From: Sthenelais limicola
Taxonomy: Eukaryota > Annelida > Polychaeta > Phyllodocida > Sigalionidae
DNA length: 64,000 bases
Assembly (NCBI GenBank): GCA_942159475.1
Contig: OW804098.1
Span: 4,192,383-4,256,382 of the forward strand
Reading direction: 5' to 3'
Position numbers and translations under genes: made by a program. Position 1 is the first letter of the stretch; each line of letters begins with the position of its first letter. The notes under the pieces were generated by a model. The model ran no database searches and was not told the origin of the DNA. It worked only from the letters and a program-made list of their open reading frames with translations. Shown in pieces: positions 35,193 to 46,313 of the stretch.

Positions 35193-35921
35193 ACTGTTAC
35201 TGTAGGGTGGAACAACTGTCATGTCGCACAGAACCATGAATCACAAGTCGCAACAAATAATATTTCTCACATATTCCATCATAAGATCCCTTACTGGGTT
35301 GATAACATATATTAATATCCTATGTAGAAATGTCTTTAAACATTACATGTTAGTCGTAGGTACCTTATTTTACTCCATGATGAAGGGAGGATTAACCGCA
35401 GATTGTATGGGCAGGAGTGTAATCCTACTGTGTAATCATGTGTGTAGGATTACATGCAACCCAGCAGCATGTTTCCGGTTTGCTACCATGCAAACTCCCT
35501 CCCTCCTTTTGCTATGCTGTTACATAGCATCTCACTGATACACCGGAGGGAGGGGGGAGCTTTTAGGAACAGCCATTTGTTCTACTTCCTGTGAAATGAA
35601 GTTTTGTTTCATGGAAACCTTGGCTGTTGTTTCCACTGCTTCTATAGCTCCTAGGTACATCATTTATTAAGTGAAACTAGATTCTGCAAGGGGATAGTTT
35701 AGTCTACAATAATTGAAAGTCCCATTGTTCTGTAATGACAATTGTTTACATAGAAAATCGATCAAAAATAGACCAAAAGTTACATCAGGTCTACCTGTCT
35801 CCCCGCCTGTCTCCAAGCTGACTATTAAAGTTAGGACAGTCATATTTCCGATCTGTCAACTGTTGATTTTCTTTGTCAATAATATATTTTGACATGTTTT
35901 CCTGTATCATCATGGAGTAAA
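35193..35921. other. Unique sequence
   Basis: 35221-35260 has a weak MITE-B-like start (TCGCACAGAACCATGAATCA). The rest, including the GC-richer 35380-35570, shows no recognisable gene. Confidence 0.45.
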
Positions 35922-36094
35922 AATAGAACCCCAACTCGTAGGTATTATTAGCAATAGGATTGCATGGGTCCTCGTCAAATCTTTTCACAAAACCGCACTC
36001 GCCCTATCGGGCTTGTGCTGCCATGGAAAAGATTTGACTCTGACCCATGCAATCCTATTGCTAATAATACCTACTCGTGAGGTTCTATCATAAT
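35922..36094. repeat. Long hairpin element H2
   Basis: ATAGAACCCCAACTCG ... CTCGTGAGGTTCTAT termini, arms of about 38 bp (AGGTATTATTAGCAATAGGA through TTGCATGGGTC), an inner TCAAATCTTTT stem and a CCCTATCGGG loop. Terminal motifs match H1 (8258-8436); the arms are unrelated. Confidence 0.85.
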
Positions 36095-36260
36095 CCCTTT
36101 ATTATTATATTTAACATATCTCCAAGCCTAAGTCGAGTACAGTATAACGTTAAATTAAAGGTAACTGTCGGTAGAAATGGAATTTAAGTTTCATATAGAC
36201 ATGTAGACCCTTTTGTCCTTTCATATTGTATTTTCGAGTTACTGGACAAAACAAAGATTT

Positions 36261-36286
36261 TCTTATCTTATCTTATCTTATCTTAC
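36261..36286 (+). repeat. TCTTA pentamer run, possible LINE tail
   Basis: Five TCTTA units like the tail at 28463-28493, here directly joined to a MITE-B fragment. Confidence 0.5.
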
Positions 36287-36565
36287 TCAGAATGTTTTCA
36301 TGTTTTGGGTGGGTAACATCAATACATGTATCAAATTTCAATCCTGTGTATCAGATATTTCTATGTGTATCTGAGATCATCCTAAGGAGTATATTTAGGT
36401 ACTTTACTTGTGATTAACCATTAAAAATAGATTGCAAAACATGTTCATGCATACAAATATATAGAAATATGTATTCGGTGTTATAATGTTTACCATCATT
36501 GGAATCGTCTTGTTCTAATCTTTTCAAATATGATGATATCTCAAAATCCATTTATTGCCACTTAC
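36287..36565 (+). mobile_element. MITE-B fragment, copy 13
   Basis: Middle and right part (CAGAATGTTTTCATGTTTTG ... TCTCAAAATCCATTTATTGC); both outer TIRs missing. Confidence 0.75.
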
Positions 36566-36655
36566 AAACAAACACAAACACAAACAAACAACAGACAAAC
36601 ATTGGTAGAGACTAGAGTGGGCAAACCGTCCCGCCAGCAGTAAAGCCTGCACTTT

Positions 36656-36894
36656 GGTCACGTCTTCAGAAAATGTACAAATCGCCTTCACCAATCCTCT
36701 CAAATAACCCACATTTAAGACTAAAATGAGTTTCAAAATGCAGTTTAAAATAACAGAACTGATACTTTAAATCAATGCGATACCAAATATACTCATAAAT
36801 ACCCGGTATTCATCATTTTTCAGCAGAATTTAGCAGAATTAACTAAATGTGTAGAGCTGCCAATTATTGTACATTTTCTGAAAATCTGACCCAC
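36656..36894 (-). mobile_element. MITE-A copy 19
   Basis: Reverse subfamily 1; left TIR degraded to TGGTCACGTCTTCAGAAAAT. Confidence 0.82.
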
Positions 36895-37063
36895 TTAGCC
36901 ACGCCCTAATTAGAGTTGACACCAGGCGCGTGGTGGGGGGGGGGCGGCTGCTGGGGGAGGGGGCGGGGGGTGCTGGGGGGGGGGCGCAGTGGCAGTAGAG
37001 GCTACATACGTGTAGCGTGGAGTGGGTACTGAGTTCAACTCTCATACACATATATGTGACTGG

Positions 37064-37718
37064 CTCCGGCCAAATGAGTCACAAGTCGTAAAAATGATAT
37101 TTTTCAAAGCAATTGATTCACAAGATCTCTTTGTTGGAATATTGTCATTTTTAGGGGTTTAACGCTTTAAGTCATGTAAATCCATGTTCCAGATTTATTT
37201 TTTTTTAAATAAATTTTATTGCGAAAACATTTTCAGGCGAACCTAATAATCTCATGTTACACAAGTTAAAAAATTTACATAATTATATTTATACATGTTC
37301 TGGTTAATTTTTAACTTTTTAAGCTTCTAAGTAATTACCTTTCAGGAGGCCTCTCGTATGTTTATTTCTCCCGACAGATCACTATCACTATATTTTTTTT
37401 GTTTTTGTTTTTCGACCATACAGAATTAGAGTAAGGGTACACATTGTCATAAAAAGACATTTTAAGGCAGTATATTAAATATATCTATGCGTTTCTTAGA
37501 TCATCCTATGGGGTATAATTACTTTACTAGTAATTGTCCACTCAGAAATATTCCAAACTTGTTTTTCAAAAATAATAATAACAAACTTAAAATATAGAAG
37601 TACTTCTGAGATATCCCAATGTTCACTTTTATTGGAATCCGCTTGATCTGATCTTTTCAAATATGATGAAATCTCAAAATCCATCTTTTGTGATTTGTGA
37701 CTTATTTGTAACATCATT
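37064..37718 (+). mobile_element. MITE-B copy 14 with nested retroposon end
   Basis: ATGAGTCACAAGTCGTAAAA at left and GTGATTTGTGACTTATTTGT at right; interrupted at about 37197-37470. Confidence 0.75.
37197..37470 (-). mobile_element. Retroposon 3' end (minus strand) inside MITE-B
   Basis: A poly-T start (A-tail read backwards) followed by AATAAATTTTATTG, which gives AATAAA polyadenylation words on the minus strand. Similar in layout to 41005-41330. Confidence 0.4.
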
Positions 37719-37730
37719 TAGGCTGCATAC

Positions 37731-37967
37731 GTGGGTGAGATCGTCAGAAATTGTATAAACGGCAGCTCTATACACATTAAGTCAATTCTGTTAAATTAGG
37801 TTGAAAAATGATAAATGACAAATATATCTGAGTATATTATATCTTGTGTTGAGTCACAATATCGGTTTAGTTTTTGTTGAACTGTATTTTGAACCTTATT
37901 TCCGTTTTAAATGTGGGTTATTTGAGAGAATTGGTGAAGGCCAATTGTACATTTTCTGACGACTGTA
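37731..37967 (+). mobile_element. MITE-A copy 20, degraded
   Basis: GTGAGATCGTCAGAAATTGT at left, ATTTTCTGACGACTGTATG at right; followed by a G run (37975-37990). Confidence 0.75.
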
Positions 37968-38028
37968 TGTCGCTTGGGGGGGGGGGGGGGCTACCGGGTT
38001 CGGATGTCATATACTGACACTCATATAT

Positions 38029-38190
38029 GGGTCAGATTTTCTGAAAATGTACAATTGGCAGCTCTACACATTGAGGAAATTCTGCTAAATTAGGCTAAAA
38101 ATCGATAAATACCAGGTATATCTGAATATATTTGGTATTGCATTGGGTTAAAGTATCGGTTCTGTTATGTTAAACTGCATTTTGAAGCTG
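38029..38190 (+). mobile_element. MITE-A copy 21, right end missing
   Basis: Breaks off in TTTTGAAGCTGAAG, which then repeats locally (GAAGCTGAAGCTGAAG). Confidence 0.8.
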
Positions 38191-38733
38191 AAGTATATAT
38201 ATGTGTTTGAAGCTGAAGCTGAAGAAAAGTATATATGGATAAAGTTACTAACACAGCCCAGTATTAATACAGAAAATACATATGATGACAGGTAAATAAC
38301 ATGGTAGTAATCAGTGTCGCAGAGTGTGAACCATGAGCAATTAGAGACAGTATAAGCGGGTTAAGTTGAGTGAAACAGATTTAAACAGAGATTAGGTTTT
38401 AAAAAATGGTAAACACAACTGTACAGATTATTAGAATTAAGGCAAAAACACTCAAATATAACAAATGTGATGTGTTACAGATATTTTACTGGTAATCTTA
38501 GTAAAAAAACAGATTGGTTGCCATGACAACCCCACGTAAATCACTAGTGAAATACGCACTATGCATAAATCACTCTAGATATGTTGTTTTCAGAGCAATA
38601 CGTGTATGATAATACTAAATACTAATGTCTGTACCACATGGGCAAAATGTTTTAGTATGCGTACAGTCGTAAGATATGTACTCACTTACACCTAGGGAAA
38701 CTGTGCTTAAAGATTGATAAAAACAGATAAAAT
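38191..38733. other. Unique sequence
   Basis: No gene or repeat recognised. Confidence 0.5.
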
Positions 38734-39019
38734 ATGTGATGTGTTTCAGGGAAGTAAGTCAAAAGTCGCTAAATTCATATTTTCCAAAGTAATTTATTTA
38801 CAAGAACGCTTGCTTAGAATGTTTTTATTTTGTATAGTTCTGGGAGCTGGTGGTAGCATATTCACAGGTACCGAATTTCAAGACGGTATATTTAAGATAT
38901 ATCCATGCATTTCTAAGGTCATCCTATAGAATATCCGCTTGATGTCATCTGTTCAAATATATTAATATCTCACAATTAATTTTAAGCGACTTGTGACTTA
39001 TTTCCCTGTAACATATCCC
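38734..39019 (+). mobile_element. MITE-B copy 15, internally deleted
   Basis: GTGATGTGTTTCAGGGAAGT and TTATTTCCCTGTAACATATC; 286 bp. Confidence 0.8.
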
Positions 39020-39593
39020 ATAAAATCCATATAATATACGGGTAGAGCGATTTCGAGGACAAGAGGTAGAAATCCATATGAGGCAAAGAAGGTTTTCTTT
39101 GTCCCGAATTTGTTGTATTACAAACCACTTTACTCATCTGTAGGGGTCTGTCCCCCCTCTCTGGATGTCGTTATATGTGGTTTGTGAAGGTATTTGGGGT
39201 GGAAATGGGATTTTGAAGCCTTTTTTGAATTGGGATACCCACACTCTATTTATAGCCTGGGAAAGCCCCTGTGAGATTCTACGTCATTTCCCACAACTTA
39301 CGTCCAGGGGGACCTAGGGGGAGCATGAGGAAGAGGGGAGGGAGAGTGTGGGGAGAAATCGGAGAGGGGAGGAGGAGCATGATTTTCTAATCAAATTTGA
39401 ATATATAATTAAAAAGGTTTCTACCACTCTACCAAATGTAAAATATGGAAAACATTTTTATGTAATAGCGACTTCATCATAAAAAATAAAACAAAATGTA
39501 ATCAAAATATATCAGGAAATCAACACTCTTCAGAGTAGTGCTGACGGATCATATGCTATCCCCTTTTTCTCCTTTATGTAACTGTATGCTTAA

Positions 39594-39702
39594 TGAGTGA
39601 GTGAGTGAGATTGGTTGCTTTACACCATTATCAACACATTTAATATGGTTATATCAAGGGCGGGAGAGCTGAGAGGGAGGCAGTTTATTATCATACCCAG
39701 GA
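39594..39702. mobile_element. Short SINE-like module, copy 1
   Basis: GAGTGAGTGAGATTGGTTGC, TTATCAACACATTTAATATG, GTTATATCAAGGGCGGGAGA and on to CATACCCAGG. It matches 60947-61041 over about 93 bases. The GAGTGAGTG lead-in and box order resemble a repeat I associate with gastropod genomes. Confidence 0.6.
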
Positions 39703-39900
39703 AATAGAGATATAGAAGTAGGGAGAGAGAGACAGAAAAAAATGATAATAATGAGAAAGAGGGGATGGAGATGGGGAGGCAGAGGGGGTGAGGAATCGGA
39801 GATGGGGTTGGGAGAGAAAAACAGGTATGAAAGACAGAGAAGAGGGGGAGGGAAAAGAGGGAGAGGGGGAAGTGTGGGGATAGAGGGGGACCGTCCGGAG
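39703..39900. repeat. Polypurine tract
   Basis: GA/GGGAG-rich sequence directly after the SINE-like module. Confidence 0.85.
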
Positions 39901-40000
39901 GATAGGTACTTTGCTAGTAAGAGATAAAACATGTACGCTCAATAGATGTCAATTCACAAAAACCCTTCTGAGAAACGTACTATTTATTGACTGACTTATT

Positions 40001-40135
40001 CAGTCTAGGTCCAAAGTTGAGAGAGTCCCTTCAAACGAAGGGAGAGCCTCTTGCCTCAAACCGCAAAGTGCCATTATAATTCCATTAACACCGATTAGCG
40101 AAGTAGGCTGACATACCATTCTTATCTGATGTGAG
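40001..40135 (+). mobile_element. MITE-C copy 3 body
   Basis: CAGTCTAGGTCCAAAGTTGA, GTCCCTTCAAACGAAGGGAG, GTGCCATTATAATTCC; its right end continues into the 24-bp array. Confidence 0.85.
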
Positions 40136-40518
40136 GGTTTGGGCCTAGAGTGTGATCTGAGGGTTTGGACCCAGAGTGTGATGTGAGGGTTTGGACCTAG
40201 AGTGTGATGTGAGGGTTTGGACCTAGAGTGTGATGTGAGGGTTTGGACCTAGAGTGTGATGTGAGGGTTTGGACCTAGAGTGTGATCTGAGGGTTTGGAC
40301 CTAGAGTGTGATGTGAGGGTTTGGACCTAGAGTGTGATGTGAGGGTTTGGACCTAGAGTGTGATCTGAGGGTTTGGACCTAGAGTGTGATCTGAGGGTTT
40401 GGACCTAGAGTGTGATCTGAGGGTTTGGACCTAGAGTGTGATCTGAGGGTTTGGACCTAGAGTGTGATCTGAGGGTTTGGACCTAGAGTGTGATCTGAGG
40501 GTTTGGACCTAGAGTGTA
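40127..40518. repeat. 24-bp tandem array made from the MITE-C end
   Basis: About 16 copies of GTGATCTGAGGGTTTGGACC plus TAGA. The unit equals the right terminus seen singly in MITE-C copy 4 (GATCTAAGGGTTTGGGCCTG). Confidence 0.92.
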
Positions 40519-40620
40519 TTATATGTATTGACTGCTTTGTGTTCATAGGTGTAGCAGTACGTGTACCAACCCCCGGGGACTAACTGTATATATGTCTTTC
40601 TGAGGTCATCCTAAGTAGTG

Positions 40621-40722
40621 TATGGGTCAGTTTTTCAAAAAATGTACAATTGACAGCTAAAAAATTAATGCTAAATTAGGCTGGACAATGAAGAATACCG
40701 AGTACATCTGAGTATATATTTA
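40621..40722 (+). mobile_element. MITE-A copy 22, left part only
   Basis: GGGTCAGTTTTTCAAAAAAT through GTACATCTGAGTATATATTT. Confidence 0.75.
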
Positions 40723-40761
40723 TCTGAAGTACTAACCTGGACGAGGTAATTGGTTGCGCAT

Positions 40762-41000
40762 AAGGGTCAAATTTTCAGACAATGTACAATTGACAGCTCT
40801 ACACATTTAGTAAATTCTCCTAAATTAGGCTGAACAATGAAGAATACCAGGTATATCTGAGTACATTTGGTATCGCATTGATTTAAAGTATAAGTTTTGT
40901 TCTGTTAAACTGCATTTTGAAGCTCATTTCTGTCTTAAATGTGGGCTATTTGAGAGGATTGGTGAAGGCAAATTGTACATTTTCTGAAAATCTGCCCCAT
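40762..41000 (+). mobile_element. MITE-A copy 23, complete
   Basis: Subfamily 1; right end TCTGAAAATCTGCCCCAT. Confidence 0.87.
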
Positions 41001-41004
41001 ACAT

Positions 41005-41330
41005 ATATTTTTTTTAAAGAAATTTTATTGAGCTGGTTTCGATGTTACATTGATATTCTCACAGGCTCATGAAATTATACAAAAGGTTATAATATTACGA
41101 ATAGAGAACATTTAAGTTTATATCTTAGACATTTAATATTTAATATTTCTTTTATCAACGCTAGCCAGATTATTAATACGGACATTTGATATTATCAGTT
41201 CAAACTCATCAATGGAACTCTTGGTCCACGATACGAGTAATATTTACACAACAGTATTTTTGAATTTTTTGTCAACACATCACATAGTACAAAATAATGA
41301 AATACATAAATTTTCACTACATATTTTCAT
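41005..41330 (-). mobile_element. Probable retroposon 3' end (minus strand)
   Basis: TTTTTTTTAAAGAAATTTTA is an A-tail and AATAAA read backwards; the rest is unique and its left limit is uncertain. Confidence 0.35.
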
Positions 41331-41439
41331 CACCGATAGCTTAGATATTTAGTCCTCGAGGATATCTAACTACTTTATTAATGATTGACCAACAGGATAG
41401 TGATTTATAGCTAACTTTCTATTTCACCCATAACAAATA

Positions 41440-41851
41440 TGTGATCTGTTTCAGGGAAATGAGTCATAAGTCGCAAAATATCGATCTTGAGATATCATCA
41501 TATTTGTAAAGATGAGATCAAGCCGATTCCAATGATAAAAAAAAAGTCTAATAATCTAATAAGTATTTCTAGATTTTAAGTTTGATATTTTTATTTTTGA
41601 AAAAAAAAACACGTTTGTAATATTTCTAGGAGGCAATAACCAGTAAAGTAACTGAATATACTCCATATGTGGACCTTTAAAACGAAAAGATATATTATAC
41701 ATAATGTCTTGAAATTAGATACATCGATTGATACAACCAAAGTGATAGACCCTCCAAAAATCAGAACTTTCCAATAAAGCAATCTTGAAAATAAATACTT
41801 CGAAAAATATATTTTTTGCGACGTGTGACTCATTTTCCTGACACACTTAAC
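41440..41851 (-). mobile_element. MITE-B copy 16, complete
   Basis: GTGATCTGTTTCAGGGAAAT and CTCATTTTCCTGACACACTT. Confidence 0.85.
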
Positions 41852-41854
41852 AAA

Positions 41855-41980
41855 AATAGAAATACTTATCAGGTGCCCTAGTGTTTACTATCATTGCAAT
41901 CAGCTTGATCTCAGCTTTTCAAATATGATGATATCTCAAAATCCATATTTTGTGACTCATCTATCTGTAACACATCGCAT
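41855..41980 (+). mobile_element. MITE-B right-end fragment, copy 17
   Basis: AATAGAAATACTTATCAGGT to CTATCTGTAACACATCGCAT, joined to copy 16 tail to tail. Confidence 0.75.
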
Positions 41981-41993
41981 ATAGATCTAAGTA

Positions 41994-42078
41994 TTGTATA
42001 ACATTATATACACCTTTATGTACAGGTGTATAACTTACATACACCTGCATGTATATAAAGGTGTATATAACATTATAA
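41994..42078. repeat. Short AT-rich hairpin
   Basis: ATAACATTATATACACCTTT and its inverse ATAAAGGTGTATATAACATT, with inner TACAGGTGTA/TACACCTGCA; stem about 33 bp. Confidence 0.75.
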
Positions 42079-42333
42079 CTACATTACAAGTACCTAATGT
42101 CCAATAGTTACTTGTGAACCTGTACTATAGTGGTCCACCTGCACCCCCCCCCCCCTCTCTCACCCTTCCACACCCTAAAACCAGCAGCAGAATATTGATA
42201 ATTACAGTCCTATTACATATAAGTCATAATATGGTGTAAATTGGTTACATTGTATCGTAATAACTGAGAATGCAGCGTTAATATGAGCCTCAGTCCCTAT
42301 ATGTACCAGGTCTAGTGGTGACCACCCATGTAC

Positions 42334-42575
42334 ATGGGTCAGATTTTTAGAAAATGTACAATTCACCACCGCCAATCTTCTCAAATAACCCTAATTCCAG
42401 ACGAAAATAAAGTTCAAAATACATGTACAGTTCAACCTAACCAGATTGCTAGAATCAATGCAATGCCGAATATACACGAATTTACCTAGTATTGACCAAA
42501 TTGCAGCCTAATTTAGCAGAATTTACTATTTATGTATACAGCTGCCAATTGTACATTTTGTGTAAATCTGACCCA
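42334..42575 (-). mobile_element. MITE-A copy 24, complete
   Basis: Subfamily 2, reverse, immediately upstream of the candidate exon at 42607. Confidence 0.86.
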
Positions 42576-42606
42576 CTTATAATCATGTTTTTCCTTTACT
42601 TTACAG

Positions 42607-42663
42607 GTACAATACGCCCCACCGAGGATCTAAGTATAACGCAGGACCCTGGATTACGTAATG
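42607..42663 (+). other. Candidate 57-bp internal exon, gene unknown
   Basis: A T-rich tract ending TTTACAG (42600-42606) is followed by 57 bases and then GTGAGA. Only one frame is open: (x)GT then TIRPTEDLSITQDPGLRN then G, a symmetric phase-1 exon. It directly follows a MITE-A copy and precedes a 12-bp tandem array. It may be an upstream exon of the PLC-beta locus or belong to another gene; I recognise no family. Composition is mixed, unlike the arrays around it, which is why it is listed. Confidence 0.3.
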
Positions 42664-42778
42664 GTGAGAGGGATATCAATTAGCCATCAATACATACAGC
42701 AGTAATTGGAGTAATTAAGGACGAGATGAGAGATTGGAGAGACTATACGTCACTACCGTCATCTATAGCTGCTTAAAC

Positions 42779-43190
42779 AGGTAGGTTGGACGTACTGGAG
42801 GGGGTACTGGAGCAGGTACAGGAGGAAGTACAGGAGGGGGTACAACAGCAGGTACAGGGGGAGGTACTGGAGGGGGTACAGGAGGGGGTACAAGAGGAGG
42901 TACAGGAGTAGGTACAAGAAGGGGTGCAGGAGCAGGTACAGGAGCAGGTACAGGAGAGGGTACAGGAGAGGGTACAGGAGCTGGTACAGAAGGAGCAGGT
43001 ACAGGAGAGGGTACAGGAGAGGGTACATGAGCAGGTACAGGAGGGGGTACAGGAGCAGGTACAGGAGCGGGTACAGGAGCAGGTACAAGAGGAGGTACAG
43101 GAGCAGGTACAGGAGCAGGTACAAGATTGGGACTGGTGAAGGTAAAGGAGGACCTACAGGAGGGGGTACAGGAGAGTGAAAAGGTACAAT
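42779..43190 (-). repeat. 12-bp array (GGTACAGGAGCA)n
   Basis: About 33 copies with frequent GGTACAGGAGGG variants. It is the inverse of the array at 51777-53650. Frames in both strands ([16 protein letters not shown]) are artefacts of the 12-bp period. Confidence 0.93.
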
Positions 43191-43544
43191 AGCTAACAGG
43201 CAGATGAATGACAACACATATGTAACTACAAACACATGAACATGTGTTGGTAGTGAGTTCACAACTATCCACATGAGCTCACTCCAGTCCCGCCCAGTCC
43301 CACCTCCCCACATGTCTGCCACACACCAAGGCTAAGTACTTGTAACACTTGAGTACTGCTCAAGGGCCGCCACTAGAGCTGCTCACACTGTAGAGAGCTG
43401 CTCCAGGAGTGAGGGACAGGTTGACAACAGGTGGGGACACTACAGCACCAGCAGCCGCGCTACCTCACTCACTAGTGGTGGTGGGTAGTAGTATAGGGGA
43501 ACAGGGGCCCGGTGCAGGCAACAGCTGGTTGGGGGGGGGGGGGG

Positions 43545-43990
43545 GGTGTATGGACAGGGGGACAGGGGGACAGGGGGACAGGGGCCAGGCACAGGCAACA
43601 ACTGGATGGGGTATAGACAGGGGGATAGATGGGGACAGGGGCACAGGGGCACAGGGGCACAGGGGGACAGGGGCCAGGCACAGGCAACAACTGGGGGAGG
43701 GGTATGGACAGGGGGACAGGGGGACAGGGGGACAGGGGGACAGGGGGACAGGGGGACAGGGGCCCGGCACAGGCAACAGCTGGGGGGAGGTATGGACAGG
43801 GGGACAGGGGCCGGGGACAGGCAACAGCTGTAGAGGTATGGATAGGGGGATAGATTGGGACAAGGGGACAGGGGGACAGGGGGACAGGGGGACAGGGGCC
43901 CGGCACAGGCAACAACTGGGGGTAGAGGTATGGACAGGGGGATAGACGAGGACATGGGGACAGGGGGATAGATGAGGACATGGAGATAGA
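43545..43990. repeat. G-rich GGGGACA array with higher-order unit
   Basis: Runs of CAGGGGGA, punctuated by GCACAGGCAACAACTGGGGG-type spacers every 70-130 bp. Runs of four or five G at short spacing give high G-quadruplex potential on the plus strand. Confidence 0.9.
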
Positions 43991-44289
43991 GGGATAGATG
44001 TCATGGAGATCGGAGAAAGAGAAGAATAGAAAATGACAGGAGGGCAGGAGGGATAGATGAGGACAGGGGGACAGGCGATAGAGAACCAGGAGGGAGTAAG
44101 GACTGAGATTGCAGGGGGAAGAAAAGGACAGAATGGATAGAGGACGGGGGACAGGGGATAGGGAAGGACAGAATAAAGGGGAGACAGATGATAGGAATGT
44201 ACTGAGTGCAGGGGGAAAGAAGGACAGGATCAGAGGAATACAGACTGTCAGAAAAGGAAAGATAATATTGAGAGACAAGTACGTAGAGG

Positions 44290-45030
44290 AAGGGAAAGGA
44301 GAAGGGAGAGAGAACAGGAAGAGATGCAGGTAGAGAGGTAGAGGGAAGAGGGAGAGATAGAGAGAGAAGGAAGAGATGCAGGTACAGAGGTAGAGGGAAG
44401 AGGGAGAGATAGAGAGAGAAGGAAGGGATGCAGGTAGAGAGGTAGAGGGAAGAGGGAGAGATAGAGAGAGAAGGAAGGGATGCAGGTAGAGAGGTAGAGG
44501 GAAGAGGGAGAGATAGACAGAGAAGGAAGAGATGCAGGTAGAGAGGTAGAGGGAAGAGGAAGAGATAGAGAGAGAAGGAAGGGATGCAGGTAGAGAGGTA
44601 GAGGGAAGAGGGAGAGATAGACAGAGAAGGAAGAGATGCAGGTAGAGAGGTAGAGAGAAGAGGGAGAGATAGAGAGAGAAGGAAGGGATGCAGGTAGAGA
44701 GGTAGAGGGAAGAGGGAGTGATAGAGAGAGAAGGAAGAGATGCAGGTAGAGAGGTAGAGGGAAGAGGGAGAGATAGAGAGAGAAGGAAGAGATGCAGGTA
44801 GAGAGGTAGAGGGAAGAGGGAGAGATAGAGAGAGAAGGAAGAGATGCAGGTAGAGAGGTAGAGAGAAGAGGGAGAGATAGAGAGAGAAGGAAGGGATGCA
44901 GGTAGAGAGGTAGAGGGAAGAGGGAGAGATAGAGAGAGAAGGAAGGGATGCAGGTAGAGAGGTAGAGGGAAGAGGGAGAGATAGAGAGAGAAGGAAGAGA
45001 TGCAGGTAGAGAGGTAGAGGGGTAGTGGAG
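44290..45030. repeat. 52-bp purine-rich array
   Basis: About 14 copies of a unit containing ATGCAGGTAGAGAGGTAGAG and GGAAGAGGGAGAGATAGAGA. Because 52 is not a multiple of three, the long minus-strand frame cycles through three frames and repeats only every 52 residues. Confidence 0.92.
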
Positions 45031-45960
45031 TGGAAGACTCAAGTATTGCTCTATGAGCAGTGTATATATGTCTGTGGACAGTCCTTGAGAAACAGGAGGA
45101 GCATATAATAAAGAGAAGTGAGTTTGAGTGAATGTAGGGGATGTAGTGAGTAGGAGAAAGAGTGGAAATAAAGAGAGAAGAGAGGAGATGGAGAGAGAGG
45201 GATGAGAGAGGAGAGAGAGGGGAGAGAGGAGAGAGAGGAGAGAGAGGAGAGAGAGGAGAGAGAGGGGAGAGATGCAGATAGAGAGGTAGAGGGAAGAGGG
45301 AGTGATAGAGAGAGATGGAAGAGATGCAGATAGAGAGGTAGAGGGAAGAGGGAGTGATAGAGAGAGAAGAGGAAGAGATGCAGGTAGAGAGGTAGAGGGA
45401 AGAGGGAGAGATAGAGAAGAGGAAGAGATGCAGGTAGAGAGGTAGAGGGAAGAGGGAGAGATAGAGAGAGAAGGAAGAGATGCAGGTAGAGAGGTAGAGG
45501 GGTAGTGGAGACTTAAGTATTACTCTATCAGCAGTGTATATATGTCTGTGGACAGTCCTTGAGAAACAGGAGGAGCATATAATAAAGAGAAGTGAGTTTG
45601 AGTGAATGTAGGGGATGTAGTGAGTAGGAGAAAGAGTGGAAATAAAGAGAGAAGAGAGGAGATGGAGAGAGAGGGATGAGAGAGGAGAGAGAGGGGAGAG
45701 AGGAGAGAGAGGAGAGAGAGGAGAGAGAGGAGAGAGAGGGGAGAGAGGAGAGAGAGGAGAGAGAGGAGAGAGAGGAGATAGAAGAAGAGAGTGATAGGAG
45801 GAGAGAGAGAGGGGAGAGGGAGAGAGAGGAGAGAGGTGGAAAGAGAATTTGAAAAAGAGAGAAAACGGGAGGAGAGAGAGGAGAGAAAGCCCGAGGTATT
45901 AAAGAGAGAGAGAGAGATTAGAGAGAGAGGTAGCCTATGGAGAGAGAGGGGAGCCAGCTG
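45001..45960. repeat. 480-bp tandem duplication within purine repeats
   Basis: The block from TGCAGGTAGAGAGGTAGAGG through GTGTATATATGTCTGTGGAC and AGTGAGTTTGAGTGAATGTA occurs at 45001 and again at 45481. The second copy ends in longer GAGAGG runs. Confidence 0.88.
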
Positions 45961-46313
45961 GAGGTAGGCCGAGGCAGGAGGAGGCAAGAGGGGACAGGAG
46001 GAGGCAGGAGGAGGAGGAGGCAGGAGGAGGAGGAGGTGGGGACAGCTCTAGGTGCAACAAGGCACAGACGCTAGGGAAGCGCCACACAGTGCTGGAGGAG
46101 GAGGTAGCCCATGTCCTGGAGGAGCCACCACTTGTGGTCACCTAGGAGACATTGGACATACTGGAGAAAGGCAGGAGTAGGTGGGCCCCTGGACACTAGG
46201 TATAACTACTACACTCAGCCATACGAACACTCCGGTCACCCTCCTGTACTCACTCACTCACTCTACTCCCAACTTTACCTTACCTTCATATCATTATACT
46301 CCAGGAATGTATA
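45961..46313. other. GC-richer unique stretch, unassigned
   Basis: GGAGGAGGCAGG repeats to 46045, then about 250 unique bases. No supportable exon. Confidence 0.4.

Noticed and set aside
43409..44278. Gly/Thr/Gln-rich and Pro/Cys-rich frames of 170-268 codons
   Set aside because: Generated by the GGGGACA array.
44248..45042. 264-codon minus-strand frame
   Set aside because: The 52-bp unit cycles through all three frames, so the apparent 52-residue repeat is mechanical.
45935..46141. Possible minus-strand terminal exon reading HKWWLLQDMGYLLLQHCVALP then stop
   Set aside because: Short, next to GGAGG repeats, with a competing frame of equal length and no convincing acceptor phase; not enough to call.
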